A stretch of DNA of 64,000 bases from an uncultured Bacteroidota bacterium (lineage in GTDB: Bacteria; Bacteroidota; Bacteroidia; Bacteroidales; UBA932), in assembly GCA_937901965.1 (NCBI GenBank), contig CALGSW010000016.1, positions 153,909 to 217,908 on the forward strand, given 5' to 3'. The notes below the pieces were generated by a model, which saw only the letters and a program-made list of their open reading frames with translations, searched no databases and was not told the DNA's origin. A program made the translations under genes and the position numbers. Positions 15,505 through 23,415 of this stretch are shown one piece after another (within the stretch, counting starts at the first letter, position 1; every line of letters starts with the position of its first letter).

Positions 15505-18036
15505 TCTGAAGTTTATACCGTTGTATTTAATACCGTTTAAGAATATGAATGCACCAAATCTTCCTATTCCGTCAACTCCTATTGAATAACCCAGTTCATT
15601 GTGATTCCTTCTGGCACCTGGCAGCCAAAGTGATTTAAAGTGCAATGCCTCTGTTAACAGAGGGGTATCCATAAAGGGTAATCTCTTTAAAAGAATATAC
15701 TCAGAAACGTAGTTTATCTTAATATCCATCCATGACCCTGAAGTGGAGTAAAGATATCCGCTGACCATCTGGTATCTGTCACTGAACTGTTTATCTGAAA
15801 CAATAATATCTGATGCCGCAAAATGCTTGTAATCAGGAAGAGTTATTGAATGTGCGGATAGAAACAATCCACCGCTGATGCTATAAGTTAGTGAAGAGTA
15901 GATGTCGGTTTTAATCTTTTGTTTTATCTCAAGTTCAATATTAGACCAGGAGGATGAGAATCCTTTGGTCTTTATTGCTGCAGAATATCTTAAATTAAAT
16001 GTAGGATAAACGGATCTGACATATCTCTTATATCCGTTATCAATTCTGTAGAAATATCTTGGTGTGTAGCTTATGTGCGTTGAAAAGACAAGTGAGGAGG
16101 CATTACTCACCCCGGCATTGAATATATTTTCAGGCATATTTGAACTGCCCTTTTTTCCAAAGAGGCTTGTTGTCTCAGAATTTTGAAGGGTAGAATATTT
16201 ATTTGCAGAGAAGTTTAAACCTGCCTTTAATCCATTTGCTATGTCCAAAGCAGAGGATAAACTTAAAAATTTTTTATCCATCAATTTTACCGGGTTAACT
16301 CCAAAGAAAAATGAAGCATACGAATTAATGAATCTGCTTACTCCCGGATTGTTACTGATATCCGCGGTCTCTCTGCCACCTTCAATCACTATAGAACCAC
16401 CTCTAAGTGGGGTATGAGAAAATTCAATTTTTGAATTCCAAAGAAGCTCCTCTCTTTGAACAGAATAGTATGCGGCACCTCCTATTTTTAATGGAGCATT
16501 CTTGAAACCTGTATACTGAAAAAATATATTCTGACCAAACTGGTACCCGTCTACAAAATTAAAATCTCCTACGGCTTTTGATAGCCCACCGTACGTGAAG
16601 TAAAGGTTTTGACCAAGTTTGAGCTTGTGACCAAAAAATATTTTCTCAAGAATAGTCCCCCCTCTACCGCTATTCTGGGAGCGTACTGAATCTCTTTTTT
16701 CAATAGCCTTAAATTCAATTTTGAGGCTGTCCCTCTTCTTATAAGAGACCACCTCTTCTCCTCTGAGAGGCACTTTTCTCACCTCAAGCCAGTATGTTGA
16801 ATCCCTTTGTTTGGCAGTAGAATCAACTTTTACAGTGGTATTAGAGACAGCTGATTTTAACTCCAGTGAAGCCTTCTCCTTTTTTTCAGGGGCCAGCTCT
16901 TGTTCAAGCTTCTTTGCAATTGACCTTGCCTCGCTCCTCTTCATATCCTTTTCATGGGATGAGATAATTTCGCTTTTGTACCCAAGAGCAGATGTATTTG
17001 TTTTTATCTCTTTGTATGATGAAGAGGAAAAGTATCTGCCCTCACCTTTGATACCCAAATAATTTATATCGGCTTTAATATTATATGTTGTAGGAAGAAA
17101 CACCCCTTCTGCCACTTCGTTATAGTTAATTTTTACATTTATATTAATTCCCGACTGGTCTGTTACTAATTCAGCAAAAGCTACATTCCAGATATTGTCA
17201 ACAATATACAAGTGGCCGGCAAATAGTTTTGAGTTTCCCCTCTTTGGAACAACAAGAATTTTATTAACCACTCTCCCTGATTCTGTTGTTATTCCCTGAA
17301 ATACAAATCTGTAGTATGAGAATGCCTTAGAAGATAAAGGAGAGATCATTCCAGAGAGCTCAGGCTCATAAATTGAAGATTTCATGATCATTGAGAAATC
17401 TCCGGGATTCATTTCGTCCGGAATTGAACTGGAAAATGCCTTTACAGTTTGCTCATACTTGTCCGGAAATGTAAACTTGATTGTTGAATGTGACTCAAGT
17501 ACAAATAGCTTACCAGTTACAAAATCAGCCATCTCTTTAACTGACTTAAATTTAAATATTGCAGGTATCTTATTGATTTTCACGGTTCCTTTCAGGTAGT
17601 TCTCGGACATATATTCTTTTACCTGATACCTGAATCTAGGAGCCATTGCTATTGCTCTTTTCATTATTGAGGTGCCTCTGTCGTCATCTCTGCCGGACAG
17701 CATTGCCTCATTCAATTCATATGAGACCTCATCAAGAACAAAGGTTCTGAAAACAGACTCGTCACCCTTCTCCATGTAGAATTTTTCTCTTTTATATCCT
17801 AATGAGGAGACCTCTATAGTGTAATGACCGGGTTTTAACTGCGCAGAAAACTCACCATTTAAATCTGCACTGATACCTAGCTTCAACTCATGAATATACA
17901 CCGTTGCATAAGGAATACCCTCACCCTTTATATCTGTAATTTTGCCTGAAAACCTAGCAGCTTCTGCCTTGAAGGAGAGAAAAAATAAACATGAGAATAA
18001 AATGAATTTCAGATAAAAGAGTACGGTCCTTGTCAT
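15472..18036 (-). CDS. DUF5686 protein with CarboxypepD_reg-like N-domain
   Basis: This is a large predicted outer-membrane protein of 854 residues. After a signal (residues about 1-26) comes a carboxypeptidase-regulatory-like beta-sandwich (about 28-115; GKITDIKGEGIPYATVYIHE), then the DUF5686 region and a C-terminal half rich in beta-strand repeats that could form a barrel. Such proteins are common in Bacteroidetes and lack a known role. It overlaps the upstream M20 gene by 4 bp (ATGA), so they are co-translated, and its end overlaps purN by 33 bp. Confidence 0.82.
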   Translation of the reverse strand: MTRTVLFYLKFILFSCLFFLSFKAEAARFSGKITDIKGEGIPYATVYIHELKLGISADLNGEFSAQLKPGHYTIEVSSLGYKREKFYMEKGDESVFRTFVLDEVSYELNEAMLSGRDDDRGTSIMKRAIAMAPRFRYQVKEYMSENYLKGTVKINKIPAIFKFKSVKEMADFVTGKLFVLESHSTIKFTFPDKYEQTVKAFSSSIPDEMNPGDFSMIMKSSIYEPELSGMISPLSSKAFSYYRFVFQGITTESGRVVNKILVVPKRGNSKLFAGHLYIVDNIWNVAFAELVTDQSGININVKINYNEVAEGVFLPTTYNIKADINYLGIKGEGRYFSSSSYKEIKTNTSALGYKSEIISSHEKDMKRSEARSIAKKLEQELAPEKKEKASLELKSAVSNTTVKVDSTAKQRDSTYWLEVRKVPLRGEEVVSYKKRDSLKIEFKAIEKRDSVRSQNSGRGGTILEKIFFGHKLKLGQNLYFTYGGLSKAVGDFNFVDGYQFGQNIFFQYTGFKNAPLKIGGAAYYSVQREELLWNSKIEFSHTPLRGGSIVIEGGRETADISNNPGVSRFINSYASFFFGVNPVKLMDKKFLSLSSALDIANGLKAGLNFSANKYSTLQNSETTSLFGKKGSSNMPENIFNAGVSNASSLVFSTHISYTPRYFYRIDNGYKRYVRSVYPTFNLRYSAAIKTKGFSSSWSNIELEIKQKIKTDIYSSLTYSISGGLFLSAHSITLPDYKHFAASDIIVSDKQFSDRYQMVSGYLYSTSGSWMDIKINYVSEYILLKRLPFMDTPLLTEALHFKSLWLPGARRNHNELGYSIGVDGIGRFGAFIFLNGIKYNGINFRLSLPLFSQIH

Positions 18037-19124
18037 TTATATATTATTGTACTATATAGTTTTACTGAACTTTCCAATATTGAGTCATTGAATTTATACC
18101 CTTCCCTGTGGATATCATCGCCCTCAAATCCATTTCCAACATCAAAAAAATTCGCTTTTGAAATGCTGGCAAAATGGGCGAAATCCTCAGATCCTCTCTC
18201 TGGTAAAGATGAATATACCAATTCCATGCCTAGTTTTTCAGCTGCCTCAATAACCATGTTACAGGCGAAGGCATTGTTTATTGTAGCCGGGAATCTGTCA
18301 TGGTGAGTTATTTCAAGATTAAGAGAGGTTTTCTCACACCTTTTCCTTGCAAACATCTCAATTTTTTTGCAAAATAAATTTAAATCCATTTCATCATAAG
18401 CCCTCAGAGTCACCCTTAAGGTCCCCGAACCAGGAGTCACTCCGTAGTTTGCCTCTCCTATTGTTACATTTACTACTGTTCCCAGAACAAAGTTTGAAAA
18501 CAGACTCTTATTAGAGTTTATTCTTTTAATCTCTTCAACAGTATCAAGTATAGTGAATGTTGGATTCTCTGCCTGTTCAGGATAGGCTGCATGTGAAGCA
18601 GAACCTGAGAATCTAAGCTCAAGACCAACTGATGCAGCAGCATAAACGTTTTTATAGAGTATGATCAGATTCTCCTTATTACCGGGTTTGTTATGGAGTG
18701 CAAAGGCGTAATCAAAATTCACCCTCAGTCTGGCGAGCTCAGCCACCATTCCTGATGCACCTTCTCCCACCTCTTCTGCAGGCTGAAAAAAAAGCCATAC
18801 TTTACCGGGAAAGTCTCTGTTTTCACTTAGTTTGCTTGCCAAACCCAAAAGTATTGCCATATGGCCGTCATGACCACATAAGTGCTCAGGACCTCTCTCT
18901 GTGGGGACGGCATCCATTTCGCATCTGAACATGAGAGATTCCCCATCTCTCTCTCCTTTAAATCCGGCAATAATCCCATGTCCTCCAACCTTTGTGTATA
19001 AATCATCCGGAGAAAACTTTTCCAGATACTTTGCGATTATTAATGCTGTCTTCTCCTCTTTATGAGAATACTCGGGTGATTCATGCAATTCTGCCCTAAT
19101 TTGTGCAAGGTTTAATGTGTCCAT
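18033..19124 (-). CDS. M20 family amidohydrolase (N-acyl amino acid hydrolase type)
   Basis: Members of this family remove acyl groups from amino acids or split small amide conjugates using a metal pair. The 363-residue protein has no signal and is probably cytoplasmic. Metal-site motifs seen are CGHDGHMA, PAEEVGEGASGM, ALHNKPG and the C-terminal GSEDFAHF. The HAAYPEQAENP segment belongs to the dimerisation domain. The exact substrate cannot be told. It shares an ATGA overlap with the DUF5686 gene. Confidence 0.88.
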   Translation of the reverse strand: MDTLNLAQIRAELHESPEYSHKEEKTALIIAKYLEKFSPDDLYTKVGGHGIIAGFKGERDGESLMFRCEMDAVPTERGPEHLCGHDGHMAILLGLASKLSENRDFPGKVWLFFQPAEEVGEGASGMVAELARLRVNFDYAFALHNKPGNKENLIILYKNVYAAASVGLELRFSGSASHAAYPEQAENPTFTILDTVEEIKRINSNKSLFSNFVLGTVVNVTIGEANYGVTPGSGTLRVTLRAYDEMDLNLFCKKIEMFARKRCEKTSLNLEITHHDRFPATINNAFACNMVIEAAEKLGMELVYSSLPERGSEDFAHFASISKANFFDVGNGFEGDDIHREGYKFNDSILESSVKLYSTIIYK

Positions 19125-19151
19125 TAATAGAATTTGTTTTACTGCTCATTT

Positions 19152-19159
19152 CAAAATTA
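19152..19159 (-). promoter_or_regulatory. -7 box for the M20-DUF5686 operon
   Basis: The minus strand reads TAATTTTG, an exact TAnnTTTG match, 27 bp before the ATG of the M20 gene. No matching -33 element is evident. Confidence 0.45.
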
Positions 19160-19171
19160 AATATTTTATTC

Positions 19172-19202
19172 TTGGGCTGTATTCATTATCTATCTATTTT
19201 TG
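19172..19202 (+). promoter_or_regulatory. Promoter of the BtuB-like receptor gene
   Basis: TTG (19172-19174) and TATTTTTG (19195-19202) are spaced by 20 bp, close to the Bacteroidetes consensus. The last TTG of the -7 box is in frame with the gene and could be mistaken for a start. The ATG at 19230 is the first usable start after the predicted transcription start. Confidence 0.65.
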
Positions 19203-19229
19203 CGCCTTCGCAACAGAAAAAAAAGATTT

Positions 19230-21245
19230 ATGAATAGAAAAAAGCAAAACAAATCCAGTTTGTGCTTCAAAAGATGGAAGCGGGCACCCTGGGCTGTATT
19301 CTCATCGCTGAGAAAGGTTATCAAAATTGGAGTGATGAGTGTAACCTGCTCTATACTCATCTTAAAGAGTCAGCCGATAATGGCACAGAGCAGTAAAAAA
19401 ACAGAAAACGACACAATCAGGGCACTTGAAGAGTTGATAGTTAACACAGAGCGACCCACCCCATTTCAGCCGCTTGTCAGGGTAGTGGCAGTAATTCAGC
19501 AGACAGAGATTGAGCGGGCTGCAGTAAACAATCTCCCCGATCTGTTGCGATATCTCCAGGGAACCGACCTTCGTACACGGGGAGGCGAAGGGGTTCAGTC
19601 AGATCTGAACATTCTTGGAGGAACATTTGACCAGACAATGGTTATGATTAACGGGGTAAACTTCACAGACCCACAGACCGGACACCACTCACTGAATATT
19701 CCGGTTGAAATTTCACAAATTGAAAGAATTGAAATTCTGCACGGACCCGGTGCCTGGTCTGAAGGCTCAGTGGCATATGCAGGAGCAATTAATATCATCA
19801 CAAAAAATCCACGTAAAACCGGATTATCACTCTCCCTGTCGGGTGGATCATTCGGCTACTTCAAGGGGGATGCAAACCTTCAATATTCAAAAAATATCGG
19901 CCTATGGAACATCTCTGCCCAGACTGGTGGCGGATTTGGCAGATCTGACGGTTACACAGTTAATACAGATTTTGATATTCTCAATATCTTTACAAATGTT
20001 GTGGTCTCAAAGGGTACAAGGCATACTATTGCAGCTCAGGCCGGCTATCAGCATAAGGCATTCGGGGCTAACAGTTTCTACACAGCGGCATATCCTGAGC
20101 AGTTTGAAGAGACAAGCCTGTGGCTATCATCCATTCAGTACACATACAGAAGCGGTAATTGGCAAATTAAAGCAATGGCATACCACAGACGGCATTATGA
20201 CAGGTTTGAACTCTTTAGAAATGAGCCGGCATCATGGTATCAGGGACATAACTACCACCGTACGGATATAGCAGGAGCAGATTTTCAGGCGGCAAGAAGA
20301 TGGGACAGAGCCGGAACCACTCTTCTTGGAGCGGGATACAGATTTGAAAATATTTACAGTACTGTTCTGGGTGACCCGATACGGGGAGAGAGCCTGAATT
20401 ATTCATCTGAAGGTGTTAAATATACCCGGAGTAAAAGCAGACAAACACCATCAGCTTATGCAAAGCACATTCTGCAACTTGAAAAATGGAGATTTACCGC
20501 AGGTGTTCTTGCGGCAGAAAATATGCGTCTTTACGGCGGAATAAGTGCTGCATACAATTTCACTCCTTACCTGGAGGCAAACGCCTGGGTGAATAATTCC
20601 TTCAGAAAACCAACATTCACAGATCTTTACTACAAAAGTCCTACTCAAACCGGAAATCTGAGCCTTAAAGCAGAAGAGGCTCTCTCCGGGCAGCTTGGCC
20701 TCAGATATCTTAAATCAGGACTAAAGGTTTCTCTTTCAGGTTTCTACAGGTATGGATTCAGTATAATTGACTGGACAAGAGTAAGCGGCTCAGACCAGTG
20801 GCAGGCAAGTAATATTACAAATGTAATTACGGCAGGTTTTGAGATTTCTGCAACAAAAAGCTGGTCAGAATCGTTTATAAACAGAGTAGGAGTGACTTAT
20901 GCATATTTAGATGTTTCTAAGAAAACCGATGGCCTGTTATCGCTTTACGCTACAGATTTTCTGAGACACAAAACGACATTCTTTGCAGACCATAAAATCT
21001 TTGGAAAACTTTCAGCAAGATGGGATCTGAGTTTCCAGAAAAGGGAGGGGACCTGGCTAGGGCCCGGCTCTATTGAGATTCCTTATAAGGCATTTGCACT
21101 TGCTGATTTAAAGTTAGTTTGGAGTGAATCAAAATGGAGGATTTCTGTAGAGGCTACTAATCTTTTTGGAAAAGATTACCTATATCTCGGAAACCTACCT
21201 CAGCCCGGCAGGTGGATTAAGGCTGGTGTATCGGTTAACCTATAA
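19230..21245 (+). CDS. TonB-dependent outer-membrane receptor, BtuB-like
   Basis: The 671-residue protein is a TonB-dependent importer. Before its signal helix it has a basic, aromatic stretch (SSLCFKRWKRAPWAVFSSLR) that I recall from Bacteroidetes BtuB-type receptors. The plug domain is clear: LPDLLRYLQGTDLRTRGGEG, LGGTFDQTMVMINGVNFTDP and QIERIEILHGPG. The rest forms the barrel, ending in the expected aromatic/hydrophobic strand. Substrate may be cobalamin or another corrinoid, but this is inferred only from similarity. No SusD-like, btuF or riboswitch is nearby; the leader is only about 20 nt. Confidence 0.8.
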   Translation: MNRKKQNKSSLCFKRWKRAPWAVFSSLRKVIKIGVMSVTCSILILKSQPIMAQSSKKTENDTIRALEELIVNTERPTPFQPLVRVVAVIQQTEIERAAVNNLPDLLRYLQGTDLRTRGGEGVQSDLNILGGTFDQTMVMINGVNFTDPQTGHHSLNIPVEISQIERIEILHGPGAWSEGSVAYAGAINIITKNPRKTGLSLSLSGGSFGYFKGDANLQYSKNIGLWNISAQTGGGFGRSDGYTVNTDFDILNIFTNVVVSKGTRHTIAAQAGYQHKAFGANSFYTAAYPEQFEETSLWLSSIQYTYRSGNWQIKAMAYHRRHYDRFELFRNEPASWYQGHNYHRTDIAGADFQAARRWDRAGTTLLGAGYRFENIYSTVLGDPIRGESLNYSSEGVKYTRSKSRQTPSAYAKHILQLEKWRFTAGVLAAENMRLYGGISAAYNFTPYLEANAWVNNSFRKPTFTDLYYKSPTQTGNLSLKAEEALSGQLGLRYLKSGLKVSLSGFYRYGFSIIDWTRVSGSDQWQASNITNVITAGFEISATKSWSESFINRVGVTYAYLDVSKKTDGLLSLYATDFLRHKTTFFADHKIFGKLSARWDLSFQKREGTWLGPGSIEIPYKAFALADLKLVWSESKWRISVEATNLFGKDYLYLGNLPQPGRWIKAGVSVNL

Positions 21246-21336
21246 CTCAAATTGATTTTAAATGAGCGGAAGAATTAAAATTTAAATTATTTTTACGCTT
21301 TTAACTCTAAAATCTAACAATAATATACAATAAACT

Positions 21337-23403
21337 ATGAAAAGTAAACTATTCGCTATGTTAATTTCAACAGCTGCAATAGTAGCCTCCTGCGGGGGAA
21401 ACGCGGAAAAGCAGGCAGAAATAATTACAAAAAGCACCATAACCGTAGAAAACGGCAGGCTCACACCTGAAGTGATGCACAGTATGGGCAAGGTATCAGA
21501 CCCTCAGGTATCACCTGACGGCTCAAAAATCCTTTATGGCGTTGCTTATACCAGTATCTCTCAAAATAAAAACAACAGGGAACTGTTTGTTATGAACGCA
21601 GACGGCTCGGATCAGAAACAGCTTACAACCTCCTCCGGAAGCGAAAATAATGCAAGGTGGATTAATGAAGGTAAAGAGATTGCATATCTTTCTGGCGGGC
21701 AAATCTGGGTTATGAAAGCAGACGGAACAGGTTCAAGAAAGGTAAGTGATTACGAAGCGGGAATAAATGAATTTGAATTCTCCCAGGATTGTAATAAAAT
21801 ACTATTTATCAGTGAAGTTAAATCAGATAAAAAGGCAGTTGATATTTGGCCGGATCTTGATAAGGCAAACGGGAGGATGATATCTGGCTTGATGTATCGT
21901 CACTGGGACCATTTTGTTGAAACAATACCGCACCCTTTCATTGCTGATTTTGATGGAAAAAATTTAAGCAATATCACTGATATTTTGGAGGGAGAGCCAT
22001 TTGAGTCCCCTACCATGCCACTAAGCGGAATTGAACAGTTAAGCTGGAGTCCAGACGGGTCAATGTTACTTTATGCAAGCAGAAAACTGACTGGCAGAGA
22101 TTATGCATTCTCAACAAATACAGATATATATCTATATAGTTTATCTGACAAGAGTCATGAAAATCTAACCGAAGGGATGCCTGGTTATGATACGGACCCA
22201 CTATTTTCACCTGACGGTAAAAGTATTGCGTGGATATCAATGGAGAGAGCCGGGTTTGAGGCTGATAAGAAACGAATTTTTATAATGGACCTGGAGTCCA
22301 GGGTAAAGACTGAACTGACAGAAGATTTTCCATATAATGCAGAGACAATCACCTGGCTAGCTGATGGTTCAGGTTTATACTTTACATCATGTGTTAAGGC
22401 TCTGACAGGAATTTATCAGGTAAACCTTGCTGACAAAAGTATAAGGCTGGTTGTTCAGGATCAGTTTGACTTTGACGGAGTTCAACTTGCTGAAGAGAGA
22501 CTGATCACTACATACAAAAGTATGTCAATGCCTAATGAAATTGTATCTGTCAATCCTCAGGACGGAACATATAAGCAACTTTCATTTGAGAACAAGCATC
22601 TGCTTGACCAGATAACAATGGGTAAAGTTGAGGAGAGGTGGATTAAAACTGTTGACAATAAAGATATGCACATGTGGGTTGTATATCCGCCAAATTTTGA
22701 TTCAACAAAAACATATCCCGCCCTTCTGTTCTGCCTTGGAGGCCCTCAGGGAACGTTAAGTCAGAACTGGTCTTATCGCTGGAATTTCCAACTGATGGCA
22801 GCTAACGATTACATTGTTATACTTCCGAACAGAAGGGGTACAACAGCTTTTGGACAAGAGTGGACTGATCAGATTTCAGGAGATTATCCCGGTCTGAATA
22901 TGCAAGATTATTTCTCTTCCGTGAATGAGATGAAAAAAGAGAAATATGTTGGAAAAGTGGGTGCTGTAGGTGCCAGCTATGGAGGCTATTCAGTATTTTA
23001 TCTCGCAGGTATTCACAAAGGTATGTTCTCTGCATTCATTGCTCATGCCGGAATTTTCAACCAGGAGCATATGTATATGACCACTGAAGAGATGTGGTTC
23101 CCTCACTGGGATAACGGCGGAGCTCCATGGGATGATAATCCGGTTGCAAACAGACACTATTCAAGTTCACCTCATAAGCTTGTAAAAAATTGGAATACTC
23201 CTATACTTATTACACATGGCGAAATGGACTACCGGGTTCCTGTTGATCAGGGGATGGCTGCTTTCAATGCTGCACAGGCTCTGGGTGTTCCTTCTGAATT
23301 GCTCCTATTCCCTGGTGAAAATCACTGGATTTTAAAACCACAAAATAGCATTCAATGGAACAGAGTGTTCTATTCATGGCTTGACAAATGGCTTAAAAAT
23401 TAA
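21337..23403 (+). CDS. S9 family peptidase, DPP5-like lipoprotein
   Basis: The 688-residue protein has a lipoprotein signal (MLISTAAIVASC), a WD40/TolB-like beta-propeller (about residues 45-400) and a C-terminal alpha/beta hydrolase domain. The catalytic triad is visible: Ser547 in GASYGGYS, Asp631 in HGEMDYRVP and His663 in GENHW. Size and layout resemble dipeptidyl-peptidase 5 of Porphyromonas, a periplasmic enzyme that releases dipeptides. It is followed 12 bp later by a second S9 gene. Confidence 0.87.
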   Translation: MKSKLFAMLISTAAIVASCGGNAEKQAEIITKSTITVENGRLTPEVMHSMGKVSDPQVSPDGSKILYGVAYTSISQNKNNRELFVMNADGSDQKQLTTSSGSENNARWINEGKEIAYLSGGQIWVMKADGTGSRKVSDYEAGINEFEFSQDCNKILFISEVKSDKKAVDIWPDLDKANGRMISGLMYRHWDHFVETIPHPFIADFDGKNLSNITDILEGEPFESPTMPLSGIEQLSWSPDGSMLLYASRKLTGRDYAFSTNTDIYLYSLSDKSHENLTEGMPGYDTDPLFSPDGKSIAWISMERAGFEADKKRIFIMDLESRVKTELTEDFPYNAETITWLADGSGLYFTSCVKALTGIYQVNLADKSIRLVVQDQFDFDGVQLAEERLITTYKSMSMPNEIVSVNPQDGTYKQLSFENKHLLDQITMGKVEERWIKTVDNKDMHMWVVYPPNFDSTKTYPALLFCLGGPQGTLSQNWSYRWNFQLMAANDYIVILPNRRGTTAFGQEWTDQISGDYPGLNMQDYFSSVNEMKKEKYVGKVGAVGASYGGYSVFYLAGIHKGMFSAFIAHAGIFNQEHMYMTTEEMWFPHWDNGGAPWDDNPVANRHYSSSPHKLVKNWNTPILITHGEMDYRVPVDQGMAAFNAAQALGVPSELLLFPGENHWILKPQNSIQWNRVFYSWLDKWLKN

Positions 23404-23415
23404 TAATTCAAGAGT

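Noticed and set aside
19125..19229. Cobalamin riboswitch before the BtuB-like gene
   Set aside because: The spacer is about 105 bp and holds promoters for both directions; the leader left is only about 20 nt, far too short.
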